Below are positions 1 to 12,392 of a stretch of 64,000 bases of DNA, in pieces (within the stretch, counting starts at the first letter, position 1; each line of letters opens with the position of its first letter). A program made the position numbers and the translations under genes. Source of the stretch: Trema orientale (taxonomy: Eukaryota; Streptophyta; Magnoliopsida; Rosales; Cannabaceae); the NCBI GenBank assembly GCA_002914845.1, contig JXTC01000392.1:62001-126000 (forward strand), in the 5' to 3' direction. Under the pieces are notes generated by a model. The model saw only the letters and a list, made by a program, of their open reading frames with translations. It did not search any database and was not told where the DNA came from.

Positions 1-271
1 CCAGTCTAGGATACCCTGTCTCTCTAATGGAGCAAAATTCAGTCCATCCCATGTTCTCCATATAGTTAGGAAATTTGACATAGGCTAGGTCTCTAAAATT
101 AAAGGTTCTACCCCAAATAATACTCTTCTTAGAGAAAATCTCTTTATATCTAGTCATAATAGCAGGAGACTCTAAGATAGGAATATCTAACCTTGCCTTA
201 GTGCGTTGTTCATATTCCTCAGGGTGAATTTCCTTGCCTTTATATCTTCGATTTTCCCTTTTTGGAGCCAT
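1..271 (-). CDS. Partial ORF, plant retroelement/transposon-associated protein, open at window edge
   Basis: Reading from ATG at 271 down to base 1 there is an uninterrupted frame of about 90 codons starting MAPKRENRRYKGKEIHPEEY. It continues outside the window. The middle contains a W/F-rich pattern (IIWGRTFNFRDLAYV, then GWTEFCSI and GYPRL) that resembles the N-terminal part of plant transposon-associated ORFs of the 'putative plant transposon protein' kind. That assignment is from memory of the pattern, not a search. A CT-rich, 5'-UTR-like stretch lies upstream (about 280-560 on the minus strand), and the ORF follows a Copia pol region on the same strand, so it could be an extra 3' ORF of that element or an independent insertion. 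Function unknown. Confidence 0.4.
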   Translation of the reverse strand, partial: MAPKRENRRYKGKEIHPEEYEQRTKARLDIPILESPAIMTRYKEIFSKKSIIWGRTFNFRDLAYVKFPNYMENMGWTEFCSIRETGYPRL

Positions 272-825
272 TGGACAGGAAGATAATAAAAAATAAAAAA
301 TAAAAAAAAAAGAAACACAAGGAATTTTTGGATTCTAGGGTTTGAGAGATAATAAAATTGATTTGAAGTACAAAAGAGAGTAAAGAATAGAGATTAAGAG
401 TGAAAAAGTGATAAAATCAACTCTAGTTGGGAGAAAATTGAAAGAATTTGAGAGAAATATGAGTAGGAATGAGAAGAGATAGTTTTAGGGTGAGAGAGAG
501 AGAGTTTTCGGTGGAGAAAGTGTGAAGAAGTAAGAAGAAAGCTGTCAAAAATCTTTAAATACTCGCGGGTCTGTGAGTTTTCGGCAGGCCGAAAATGGGT
601 TTTCGGTCTGCTGATTCTGGCAGAAAGAAAAAGCTTTCCAGAGGGGGTTTTTTGGTTCCCCTGTTTTCGTTGTTTTTCAGTGAAAATCAATTTAAAACAG
701 TTAAAATTCTTAAACCAACAACAAAAGCATTTGGAAATCAACAATTTAATAAACATAGACAGCAAATCAAACATCGTTTAAACAAGAAAAATATCAACGA
801 AGCTTATTATGATCAATCATACCAA

Positions 826-3806
826 GTTCTCTACGAATCATGCAAAAACAATCCTCGCTAAGAGGTTTAGTGAAAATATCAGCTAGTTATTTTTCCGAGC
901 AAACAAACTCAAGTATAGTGTCATCTTTTTTGCATAAGATCACGAAGAAAATGATGTCTAATATTAATATGCTTAGCACATGAATGCAAAATTAGATTTT
1001 TAGACAAATTAATAGCACTAGTATTATCACATTTAATAGGCACAAGATTATAATCCATTCCAAAATTCATTAGAGTTTGCTTCATCCAAAGAATTTGAGC
1101 ACAACAACTACTAACAGAGATATATTCGGCTTCAATAGTAGAAAGAGCAACCGAATTTTGTTTCTTGCTAAACCTTGACACAAGTGAGTAACTAAGAAAA
1201 TGACAAGTGCCACTAGTGCTCTTATGGTCAGTTTGACAACTGGCAAAGTCCGCATCCGAAAAACTAGTAATGTTAAAGTGTGTACCTTTTGGATACCATA
1301 ATCCGAGGTTCATAGTGGCATGCAAATATTTCAAAATACGTTTTACTGCACTAAGATGTGATTCCTTAGGATTAGATTAAAATCTAGCATATAGACAGAT
1401 ATTAAACATTATATCCGATCTACTAGCTATTAAGTAAAGAAATGAGCTGATTATACCTCGATATTTAGTGATATCCACTGCTTTACCATTTTCGTCTTTG
1501 TCAAGTTTGATTAAAGAGCTCATCGGTGTTCTCATCGACTTGGAGTTCTCTATATCGAACTTCTTTAGCATATCCTTGATGTACTTGGATTGATTGATGA
1601 AAATGCCTTCTTTGCTTTGTTTGATTTGAAGTTCAAGGAAGAAATTGAGTTCTCCTATCATACTCATTTCGAATTTAATGTGCATACACTTAGAAAATTC
1701 TTCACAAAGAAAAATATTAGTAGCACCAAAAATAATATCATCAACATAAATTTAGAATGTAATCATTTCTCTCCTTTTTCTTTTTATAAAAAGAGTAGTA
1801 TCTGAATTGCCTATAGTAAAACTATTTGAAACCAAGAATTTACTTAATCTAACTATTTGAAACCAAGAATTTACTTAATCTATCATACCAAGCTCTAGGA
1901 ATTTGCTTTAAACCATAAAGAGCCTTTTTCAAATTAAAAACATGATCCGGATACTTATAATTTTGAAAACCAGGGGGTTGGGCTACATATACTTCTTCTA
2001 AAATGTATCCATTTAGAAATGCACTCTTAAGATCCATTTGGAATAAGATAAAATCTTTATGACATGCAAATGCTAAGAGCATCCTTATATATTCTAATCT
2101 TACTACAGATGCGAAGGTTTCTTCATAATCCATACCTTCTTCTTGATTGAAACCTTGAGCCACTAATCTAGCTTTGTTTCTCATAATCACCCCATGCTCA
2201 TCTACTTTATTTCTAAAGACCCATTTAGTTTCAATAACCAATTTGTCTTTAGGTCTTAGAACTAATTACCACACATCACATCTTTCAAATTGATTTAATT
2301 CTTCTTGCATTGCTAAAATCCATGATTCATCTTTTTCAGCATCTTTAAAATTTTTTGGTTCAGTTTGAGAGATAAAAGTCATGTTAATGTAAATATTTCT
2401 AAGTGATGCTCTGGTCTTGACTCCTTGTAAGGGGTCACCTAGAATTTGGTCTTTAGGATGAGCATAGTTGAAATTTAAATCTTGAGGAAGAGTAAGAGTG
2501 TTACCATTTTCGCTTTCTTTTTCTTCCTTGAGATCTTGTTGTAGTTGGATGCCATTTTCTTCATTAGTTTTCTCATTGGCATTTGACTCACTTGAGCTTG
2601 GTTCCAAACCTACAACATCATCATCATCTAATTTTCTCTCCTCATGGAAAGTGTTAGACTTATCAAAAATAACATACATAGATTCTTCTACTACTAATGT
2701 TCTTTTATTGAAAACTCTATAAGCTTTACTAGTAACAGAATAACCAAGAAAAATACTAACATCGAATTTTGAGTCAAATTTACCCAAATTGTCCTTTGTA
2801 TCCAAAATAAAGTATTTGCAACAAAAAACTTTAAAATAACCAATGTTGGGTTTTCTACATTTTCAAATCTCATAAGGTGTCTCGTTCAAAATTGGCCTTA
2901 TCATAACTCTATTCACAATATGACAAGCGGTACTAACTACTTCGGCCCAAAAATATTTTGGCAAACTATTTTCATTTAGCATACTTCTTGCCTTTTCTTG
3001 TAGAGTTCTATTCTTTCTTTCCACAACTCCATTTTGTTGTGGAGTTCTAAGAGTTGAAAAATTATGATCAAAACTACTTTTGTAACAAAAAGCTTCCATT
3101 TCTTCATTTTCAAACTCATCACCATGATCACTTCTAATAGATGTGATAGTGTAGCCTTTTTCATTTTGTATTTTCTTACAAAAGAGAGTAAGCACATTAA
3201 AAACATCATTTTTATGATCAATAAATAGAACCCAAGTTAATCTTGAAAAATCGTCAACTATCACAGAGGCATAATATTTTTCACTAAGACTAGCTACTCT
3301 TGATGGTCCAAATAAATCCATGTGAAGTGGTTGTAAAGGTCTAGAAGTGGTAATAGTGTTTTTGAATTTAAAATAGTTTTTTACTTATTTTCCAAATTGA
3401 CATGCATTGCAAATCTTGTCTTTTTCAAAAAGTAAACTCGGTAAACTATTTACAAGATTTTTCTTAGAAAGTTTAAAAATAGTATTCATACTACTATGTC
3501 TAAGTCTTCTATGCCAAAGCCAAGAATCATCTTTTAAAGCCGAAAAGCATTTATCTTAACTAAAATATTTTTCAATATCAATGGTATAAATATTATCTTT
3601 TTTTCTCCTTCAAAAATGATTTCTTTAGAACAAGTATCCTCAATTAAGCATTTAGAAGGTTCAAAAATGACTCGATAACCTTTATCACAAAGTTGACTTA
3701 TACTAAGCAAATTGTGTTTAAGACTATCAGTTATAATATTTAACAAATTGTGTTTGTTAAATTCTTCAGTTTTCAAGTTATAATATTTTCTAGTTTATCA
3801 TATAAA
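826..3806 (-). mobile_element. Decayed Ty1/Copia retrotransposon, pol region
   Basis: Fossil Copia element read on the minus strand. From right to left (5' to 3' of the element) the parts are the GAG-pre-integrase segment (about 3530-3780, NLLSISQLCDKGYRV), integrase core (about 2860-3330, with RTPQQNGVVERKNRT), a linker (2266-2805), reverse transcriptase (about 1380-2240, with QMDVK-like QMDLKSAFLNG and KALYGLKQ), and RNase H (about 920-1335, STIEAEY). The order integrase before RT is diagnostic of Copia. It is clearly broken, with several interruptions, and gag/protease and both LTRs are not recognisable, so it is old. The right part is cut by the Gypsy insertion at 3812, and beyond that insertion no Copia gag is evident. 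Confidence 0.85.
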
Positions 3807-3811
3807 TTCAG
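3807..3811. repeat. Target site duplication (left) of Gypsy element
   Basis: TTCAG directly before the 5' LTR. The same five bases follow the 3' LTR at 8542-8546, as expected for LTR-retrotransposon integration. Confidence 0.85.
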
Positions 3812-4494
3812 TGATGTAAATCAAGGTATGGTTATAATAGAGCCAATTCAAGTTCCAATTGGACCGGTTACAAGAGCTCGAGCTCAATGGGTGCGTGAAT
3901 TACAAGTTAGTTTCCTAATTTGGGTAACTTACTCGATTTTGACTTATCAAGGAGAATGGCTGATAGCAATTAAATAAATTATTTTTTTTTTAATTTATTT
4001 ATTATTAGTTTTATTATTGAGTTGTAAGGCTTGCATGCCTAATAAGATACTTTCCCTTTTTGTCGTGAAGTAGGTTCGTTTTAGGGTAATTGTAGGAATT
4101 CAACTTTCAAAATTCAAATTAGGATATTTTAGTTTCCTTTTTATGTTTTGAGAAAATTTTTAGGAGATTTTTTAGCTACCAATTTCGTGACCCTAAGCCT
4201 ATATAATGTACAAATTTCATTCATTAATAGAATATTACAATTCATTAAAATTGAGAGCAATTTCTCTTTGGTTCTTTGAGAACTTATTCGAACTTATCAG
4301 ATTTCTCTGTGGCGTTCATCCCCTGACTTATCAATCGAGTTTTCCATCCTTGATTGTGGCGTCTTCCCTTATACCAAGGTTCACATCTCTTTATAGGTGT
4401 TGGGTCGAGGTTTCCCATCCGAATCTGATTGTAGAACGGTCCTAGGCATCATCCTTGTTTCGGGTTTCGTCACAAGTTGGGGAGGTTCGTATCA
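3812..4494 (+). repeat. 5' LTR of the Gypsy element
   Basis: 683 bp, TG...CA ends. It matches 7701-8541 along its length but lacks about 160 bp present near the start of the 3' copy. Confidence 0.88.
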
Positions 4495-4496
4495 CT

Positions 4497-4508
4497 TGGT
4501 ATCAGAGC
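4497..4508 (+). promoter_or_regulatory. Primer binding site, initiator tRNA-Met
   Basis: TGGTATCAGAGC lies two bases after the 5' LTR and is the standard complement of the 3' end of plant initiator tRNA-Met, used to prime minus-strand DNA synthesis. Confidence 0.9.
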
Positions 4509-4511
4509 GCC

Positions 4512-4710
4512 GGACATTGTTGATCGCTCGGCAATCAACATACATTCTCCTTGATCCATCCTTCTTAGGAACCAAAATTACCGGAACTGCACATGGACTC
4601 ATGCTTTCTCTAATGTACCCCTTTCCCATCAACTCACTAACCTGCCGTGAAACTCCTTTCGCATGTGCAACCAAACCCAATCTCCAGAATGAGCCCAAAA
4701 TCCATCGTTT
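4512..4710 (-). mobile_element. Inverted Gypsy reverse-transcriptase fragment in the leader
   Basis: Read on the minus strand this short piece encodes the N-terminal part of a Gypsy RT ([20 protein letters not shown], then DGSRRM and DCRAIN). It lies antisense to the element that holds it, between the PBS and gag, so it is a rearranged fossil fragment from this or a related element. Confidence 0.75.
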
Positions 4711-5119
4711 TCATCACTTTCCGAGCCTTCAAAGTTTTCTGCGCATTTTTCTCTTGTTTCTTTGTTTCGTGTGATCCTTCAAAGTATTTTCTTCGACTTT
4801 AAACCTAGGGTCTTCTTTTCCTTTTCTTGTCAATTTCTAGAAAGTTTTATTCTTGATTGCTTCATTAAATTCAAATGTGGTTGGTGAGTTTTGGTGTGAA
4901 TTGTTGCAAAGAAATTCTGCTAGTTGTTTGAACTAGTTTGATAAGAACCTATAGAGAAATTACGAGTGGAAAAAGGCAAGAGTGGTGAGCACATAAGAGG
5001 GTAAAAGCCAATCTGATAAAGAGTGAAACACGAGTGAAAATAAGTGATTCATTATTCGAGTGAAACACGTGAGAGAGTGTGTGAGGTCCTTTCTTTACTA
5101 ACTTTTTTTTGCAGCAAAC

Positions 5120-6549
5120 ATGTCAGACAACAAGGATAAAAACACATCTGGGGATACATCTCGTGTGGGTGATCTGAAGCTTCTCATGGAAGCCTTAATT
5201 GGTGAGATGAGGAAAGCGATGAGAGTGGAGATGGAGCAAGTCCATGAGCGGATGGATAGAATAGAGAACGCACATATGGAACAACCACAGATCGCTCCTA
5301 ATGTGCGTAGAAGAGAGAGGTTCCAGCCTAGAGAGAGATTTCAACCTAGAGAAGTGAGGGTTAAAGATGAAGAATATTATGGAGATACTACTGGTGATGA
5401 AGATGATAGGGATTCTATTGTTGGCAATAGGAGGAATAGTGGGCAGTTTAGAGGAGCTATGAATCGAGAAGATAATTCTTTGGGTAGCATTAAGATGAAG
5501 ATTCCATCCTTTCAAGACAAGAACGATCCAGAAACTTACCTCGAGTGGGAGAAGAAGGTAGAATTAGTATTCGATTGCTAAACTACTCTGAGAATAAGAA
5601 GGTAAAGCTAGCTGCCATTGAATTGTCTGACTATGCTATTGTTTGGTAGGATCAATTAGCGATGAATAGAAGAAGAAATAGAGAACGTCTAATAGAGACG
5701 TGGGAGGAGATGAAAGCTGTGATGAGGAAGCGATTTGTTCCAAGCTACTACTACCGGGAATTGTATAACAAATTGCAAAGCCTTAGACAAGGAAACCGGA
5801 GTATAGAGAAATATTTTAAAGAGATGGAAGTTGCTATGATTCGAGCGAATGTAGAGGAAGACAGAGAAGCTACAATGTCTAGATTCTTGGTTGGTTTGAA
5901 TCATGAAATTGCTAATGTGGTGGAATTGCAACATTATGTAGAGTTGGAGGATATGGTACACATGGCAATAAAAATTGAGAACCAACTCAAGAGGAGGGGT
6001 AGCACACGTCCAAGCCAAAATCTAAGTACATCCGCTTGGAAATCCAATCAATGGAAGAAAGATGAGAGGCAACCTACGATGAAACCTAAAACTGAGCAAA
6101 AACAAGAAGTGACCAACCATAGAAATCAAGGTAAATCCGATTCTTCTACTTCTAGGAATCGTGATATCAAATGTTTTAAATGCCAAGGCAGGGGTCACAT
6201 AGCTAGTCAATGTCCAAACAATAGAGTTATGGTGTTACGAGATGACGGTGAAATCGAGACCGAAGATAAAGATGACACTAACTCTATGCCACCATTGGAA
6301 GATGCCGATGAAGAGGAATACCCTACCCAGGGAGATTTGTTGGTGGCAAGGAGAGCTCTAAGTGTGCAAGTCAAAGAGGACGAAGAGGTGCAACGAGAAA
6401 ACATCTTTCATACTAGATGCCACATTCAAAACAAGGTATGTAGTATGATTATTGATGGTGGTAGTTGTACTAACGTTGCTAGCACTACCATGGTGGAGAA
6501 ATTAGGGTTGCCAACCATGAAGCATCCCCGGCCTTACAAGTTGCAGTGA
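5120..6549 (+). other. Gypsy gag and protease region (fossil)
   Basis: The gag part starts MSDNKDKNTSGDTSRV, followed by an acidic/basic linker, the retrotransposon-gag helical region (YYRELYNKLQSLRQGNRSIE), a CCHC knuckle and a protease-like IIDGGSCTNV motif (DGG where DSG/DTG is usual). The region is interrupted and not expected to give a complete product. Confidence 0.8.
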
Positions 6550-7260
6550 TTAAACGATAGTGGTGAACTAAAGGTGAATAAACAAGTGTTAGTTTCTTTT
6601 CGTATCAGGAAGTATGAAGATGAAGTCTTGTGCGATGTGGTTCCGATGCAAGCTGGACACTTGTTATTAGGTCGACCATGGTAATTTGATGGGCGTGTCA
6701 AACATGATGGCTTCACTAACAAGTACTCGTTTGTACTTAATCAGCGACCAATCACTCTTGTACCTTTGACACCAAAAGAAGTTCATGAAGATCAAGTGAG
6801 GTTGCAAAAAGAGAGTGATCAAAAAAGAAAGAATGAAAAGGAGAGAGAGGCCGAAGAAAAAAAGAGAGAAAAGGCAATAATAGATTCGGCCATTGAGAGA
6901 AAAACGGAGAGAAAACAAAACTATTTTTACGCAAAAGCCAAAGAAATTAAGAGAGCGATATTTTCGAACCAGCCGATGATTGTACTCTTGTATAAGGAGG
7001 CATTTTTAAACACTAACGATCTTGACCCTGTTTTGCATAGTTCTGTTGTTTCTCTGTTGCAGGAATTTGATGATGTTTTCCTTGAGGAAATTCCAAGTGC
7101 ATTACCACCAATCTAAGGGATTGAGCATCAAATTGACTTCGTACCCAGTACGACTATTCCAAACTGACCGACCTATAGGAGTAATCCCAAGGAGACAAAG
7201 GTTGATGAAGAAAAGATACATACTATCTAAGAATGACCAAGTCCAACAAGCATAAGTAAT

Positions 7261-7840
7261 GTGCGAAGTTTTCATGGACTTGCGAGTTTTTACCGGAGGT
7301 TCATGAAAAATTTTAGTACCATAGCCGCACCAATAACTGAAGTTATCAAGAAAAATGTTGGGTTCAAACGGAGAGGTTTAGGTATTGGCGCAGTTCTTAA
7401 GCAAGAAGGACGACCAACTGCTTATTTCAGCGAGAGACTAAATGGGGTTGCTTTAGACTACCCTACTTTTGAAAAAGAAATGTGTGCTTTGGTTCGAGCT
7501 TTGGAAACATGGCAACATTACCTTTGGCTTAAAGAGTTCATAATTCACATTGATCATGAGTCCTTGAAGTACCTTAAAGGTCAACACAAGTTGAATAAGA
7601 TGCATGCTCGATGGGTGGAATTCATTGAGATGTTTCCATATGTCATCCGATATAAGCAAAGTGAAAATTTGAGGACAAATCCTTTTCAAGAGGAGGGGAA
7701 TGATGTAAATCAAGGTACGGTTACAATAGAGCCAATTCAAGTTCCAATTGGACCGGTTACAAGAGCTCGAGCTAAAAGATTCAAGAAGTCTCTCAATGAG
7801 CTGATTCAAAACTTTTGGACTGAGATAAATCCTTAGAGGC
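7261..7840 (+). other. Gypsy RNase H segment and pol 3' end (fossil)
   Basis: The segment starts with the end of RT/RNase H ([20 protein letters not shown]), then [13 protein letters not shown] and [20 protein letters not shown]. It jumps directly to the terminal TRARAK stretch without a recognisable integrase, which marks an internal deletion. The last part overlaps the 3' LTR. Confidence 0.8.
7686..7700 (+). promoter_or_regulatory. Polypurine tract of the Gypsy element
   Basis: The purine run AAGAGGAGGGGAA directly abuts the 3' LTR start, the expected place for plus-strand priming. Confidence 0.75.
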
Positions 7841-8541
7841 CCAAGAATCATGTTATACATGGTCCATAAGGTTGGATTTCTATTATTCAAGCTTTGGAAT
7901 ATTCTAGAAAAGGCTCTCCAAGGGGAACAGCTCAAGGGGTGCGTGAATTACAAGTTAGTTTCCTAATTTGGGTAACTTACTCAATTTTGACTTATCAAGG
8001 AGAATGGCTAGTAACAATTAAATAAATTATTATTTTTTAATTTATTTATCATTAGTTTTATTATTGAGTTATAAGGCTTGCATGCCTAATAAGATACTTT
8101 CCCTTTTTATCATGAAGAAGGTTCGTTTTAGGTTAATTGTAGGAATTTAACTTTCAGAATTCAAATTAGGATATTTTAGTTTCCTTTTCATGTTTTGGGA
8201 AGCTTTTTAGGAGATTTTCTAGCTTCCAATTTCGTGGCCCTTGGCCTATATAATGTACACTTTTCATTTATTAATAGAAGATTACAATTCATTAAAATTG
8301 AGAGCAATTTCTCTTTGGTTCTTTGAGAACTTATTCAAACTTATCAGATTTCTCTGTGGCGTTCATCCCCTGACTTATCAATTGAGTTTTCCATCCTTGA
8401 TTGTGGCGTCTTCCCTTATACCAAGGTTCACATCTCTTTATAGGTGTTGGGTCGAGGTTTCCCATCCGAATCTGATTGTAGAACGGTCCTAGGCATCATC
8501 CTTGTTTCGGGTTTCGTCACAAGTTGGCGAGGTTCGTATCA
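7701..8541 (+). repeat. 3' LTR of the Gypsy element
   Basis: 841 bp, TGATGTAAATC...TATCA. It contains the end of pol in its first part and matches 3812-4494. Confidence 0.88.
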
Positions 8542-8546
8542 TTCAG
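8542..8546. repeat. Target site duplication (right) of Gypsy element
   Basis: TTCAG, identical to 3807-3811. Confidence 0.85.
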
Positions 8547-11500
8547 TCATGCTTTCTTTATGTGGTCATTTAAACTAGATTATAATTATATTTATTTTAT
8601 TAGTTGATCTTTTACTGCAGTATTATCCTTGTGATATATTGTCGATCTTAGATAACTAGTAAAATAAATTCCTTTTAGTGTTAATTGGAAGAGTTTTTTA
8701 TATTGAATACTTTAGATTAATATTTGTTCTAATTGCTATATTTTCCAGTTATGTGTTTGGGATGTGAAACATATAATTGAGTAATAAATAGGAATCAAAG
8801 TTGGTAACAGTTAAACGAGCAATTAAGTGAATCTTGAAGCCTTGTTTTTCTTATATTAGTATTTTCACTTATTATTTATTTTAATTTATTGCTCAGTTAA
8901 TTTTTATTTTCAATTTTTCTTTCTATTTTTTGTTACCTTTTTATTGTTGATTTACTTCTCTGTGGGATTGTAATGTCTTTCAATTCTAACACACGTAAGT
9001 AAGGATATTTAGATAAATATTAGTGTAATCGGGAGACGCTACTCAACTTAGAACTAATAAAATAAGGTAAAATTTAAAACTTTTAACTTTCTAGAAAGAG
9101 AAAGAAAAACTCCACTCATATTTGCTTATAGTATAATTTATACATATATACATATTCACAAAGTGGACCTCTCATTTAAATATACATAATATACACATAC
9201 TCAAAATAAGTACAAAATCCCATATCGGAAAACCACAGCGTCAAAATGCTCATATACATAAGCCGTGATCAGAAAGTCGGCGCTCCTCTTCCAAACTTAC
9301 ATATCAGTAGTACCCTCTGCAATGTAAGAATATTTGTGAGTATGAAACTCAGTAAGTAACGTATGCAGATGTAGGGTGCATGTAACATAGAACAGACTCA
9401 TATGGTTGGGATCCCTCTATATATTGTATTGCCTGACAAGACCGTGAATTGCATACTGAGCCACTTAGAAAACATACAACATATCATGAGCTATATGGAG
9501 GTCTTGAGCCCCAGAAAATCCCCTCTGTGTACAGCAGAGCTCCACCGCATACCGCCGTCAAAGTGTTCCCAAAGGAACCATAGTGTCCCCGAAGGGACCA
9601 GAGAGTGTTCCCAAAGGAACCATATTACGCATTTGGGCACTGGCCTGCCACACCTTATTCACAAATACTCAGTAGGCAATATGAATACACCATATGTTCA
9701 TGTCTCATGTAAGGTAGAATGACAGATGCGTATGTACACATATTCAAAGATTCCATAAATTCACAAAACAGAAAATTTTTTACATTGCAGGTGTGATGTT
9801 ACTTACCTCGTTTTCAAACTTTTCAAATCGTTACTTGTGAAATGCTCTTGGCTCAAGGTACAATTGACGTATTCCTAAATTTATTCATCGACATATTCTT
9901 TTAGTTACAAAACATGCAATGTTAAAAGAATCATTATCTCAATCATGGAAAAAAAATAATTAAGCATGACTCATGTCTAAGCACATAAAGGATTTATTAC
10001 TGCTATCATTATTATTACTTTAATAAGCATAATTGAATACAGGTTAAGAGTATGGATACAATGAACTTAATCTTTCAGTAGAACTAAAATATAGACTCTG
10101 TAATTATGATACAAATTCATTCTTGATTAATGAAAGTAATAAAATAATTCCCTAAAAAGAAAACTTGCTTCTTTTTTTTTTTTAAGTAAGAGTATACCCA
10201 ATTTCACATCACTATACATATGAATAAAAGAAAAGTTAAAAATAGCCTCGGTTTATCAATTTGAACATGTAGGCATAATATCAATACAATCATAAAAAAA
10301 ATCAAGGTACTGAACTAATTCGCCTAAGACTAATGAAGAATATATATACACATACAACATGAAATAATTTAAACTAAGCTACTATTTATATACAACGCTG
10401 CAAACTTAATTGTTCAGATAATCACTTAATTTCAACTTTACCATCAGATCTATTATAGTATATAACGACATCTAAATGTATAACAAGTTATCAAAAGAGC
10501 ATAAATCAAATCCAATTTTTAGGATTATCTCAAAAATAACTATAAAAATGACCACCAATATATACAATCAGCAAGGAAACATAACGACCAACAAAGAAAC
10601 TTCCAAAAAGATCATACAAATAACAAGAAAATAATTTGTTTATACAACTATAATAATCCAAAATGTATCATATAACAAAATAAAGATTATACCAATTAGG
10701 AAAATTACCTTAAGAGTGGTATTAATTTTACAAAGTTTGGTTTGTGTTAACTTCACAAGATAGTATACTAAGGATTTGATCTCTATGTATCTGATGTTTC
10801 AAAAGTAAAGAGATGAAGAGGATTTATAACTGAGATAATGGGTTTGGCAGTGGAAAGACAAAACATAATAAAAAAATTAATTGCATGAATTATGTTTTAC
10901 TGTATATCCTAAAAGGACCTTCACTGAGTTAACTAAGTCAGTTTGCCCATTCATTTTTATTTTTTTTTTAAGGAATCAAACTCGTGCTACACAATAACAA
11001 TTGCCTACTTTTACCATGTAATAGCAAATAAACGTATGGGTATCTAATACAAACTAAAACAAATCTCAAGTATATAAACTAGCTAATTTGAGAACACAAA
11101 ACACTAAAATAAATAAATAAAATATAATAAGATGCCTAAAACTATAACCACTTCTAGAATGATTATATAAAACCCAATTAACTTTTACTAATAAAATAAG
11201 GTATCAAATAGTCATTTTAGAATGTGGAAATTTTTCTTTTTTTTATAAGTCAGACTTGTACCAATTAGCATATCTTGAGCATTCCATTACAAAATTTATT
11301 TAGAAAATGATAGCTAATAATAATAAGAAAATTATAACAGGTAATCAAGATTCTTAACTTGGCTTTTTATGAAACAATTTAGGCTCAACTAAGAATGCAC
11401 ATATAACTTTAATATAAATAATATAGAGTTATATTATCATTGACTATTTAATTTTGTAAAGAGTTGGGTGTCGTATGAAATTTTAGGGTATCACAGAGAT

Positions 11501-12384
11501 TGACACCTTAATCTATACTACGATAGCCGTTAGTATATCTTGAGCGTAGACAGTGTCATAAAAATTGTGACTATCAGTTACAAAATTATGGTACTGCCAT
11601 GTTTTCAAAAATTCACAATATTTGTAACGATATAAAATAAACAGTGACTATCAGTCACAAACTTGTAACTACTAGTAACAAAGCAGAAAATGGCAAAAGG
11701 ATAGTTTCAGAATGACTACTTTTTCTCTCTCCAAAAAAAACTAGAGTCATTATTTCGTATTATAAAAGTCATTTTTAATAAAATTCACTTGCTAAAAAAA
11801 AGAACTAGCCATGTTATTTTCCCTTTATTATTCAAAAACTTATTATCTAGAACAAGTTCAAATACGTAGAGCCCACTTACCTAGATCCTCTTCGAACAAC
11901 ACTATCTACAAAACATCTTCAATAACCCAAAATCATCATACATTTATGTGGAGAAAGCTAAACATCCCCGTAATCCTTCCGACTACGCAAAATAGGATTA
12001 GGATAGAGTAAATCTATCCAAAATTAAAAAATTCATCACAAACAACATCAAAGAATTATTTCTTGGTTCGGATCTAAATAATTTCGTTTCCATTAATATA
12101 GTATATGAATTCAATTAATTTTTTAGATCTCTTTCCACTTCCTACCAAAAGAAAATTACGAGAAATAAAATCAAAAGGTATCTCGTCAGATCAGAAGAAA
12201 AAAAAAATTAGAAAAAAAGTGCCAAAAATCTTACTGGTAGACGATAGTTGTGCCTAAAAGTTGTGATTGCCTTAGTTGGTTGTTGAGTTCATGTGATTAT
12301 CGATGTTCTTCGAGGGGGAGGAATACAGAGATGGAGATTAATTGTTTTAGACCATCGATCCAAAAGAAGTGAGTCACGAGATCG
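8547..12384. other. Gene-free AT-rich stretch, partly LTR-like
   Basis: No coding region supported. The part from roughly 9050 to 11495 resembles a plant LTR: it has a GTGAG...CTCAGTAAGTAAC block at 9335-9360 like that of the solo LTR at 17377, and an LTR-like right end TAGGGTATCACA at 11484-11495. I could not find its left end or a target duplication. A short repeated phrase (fragments of AAAGGAACCATA, near 9570-9630) is also present. Confidence 0.35.
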
Positions 12385-12392
12385 GGTTAGAG
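12385..12392. repeat. 8-bp target duplication (left), hAT element
   Basis: GGTTAGAG, repeated exactly at 13106-13113. Confidence 0.85.

Larger units (their letters stand above)
3812..8541 (+). mobile_element. Rearranged Ty3/Gypsy LTR retrotransposon
   Basis: Element of 4.7 kb bounded by LTRs that begin TGATGTAAATC and end GGTTCGTATCA, with a 5-bp target duplication. Parts on the plus strand are: PBS (4497-4508), gag with a CCHC zinc knuckle (CFKCQGRGHIASQC near 6175), an aspartic-protease-like segment (IIDGGSCTNVAS, about 6450), the region before RT, an RNase H segment (about 7261-7660, [18 protein letters not shown]), and the terminal [10 protein letters not shown] stretch that runs into the 3' LTR. 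The RT core and integrase are not seen in the forward direction, so it is internally deleted and non-autonomous. A few breaks interrupt the frames. The two LTRs are closely similar apart from one internal length difference, suggesting moderate age. Confidence 0.9.

Noticed and set aside
5195-6404. Several minus-strand frames across the Gypsy gag
   Set aside because: Shadows of the forward gag reading frame, with no domain of their own.
9402-9722. 106-codon frame in the LTR-like region
   Set aside because: No domain; it lies in sequence with LTR-like features and short repeats.
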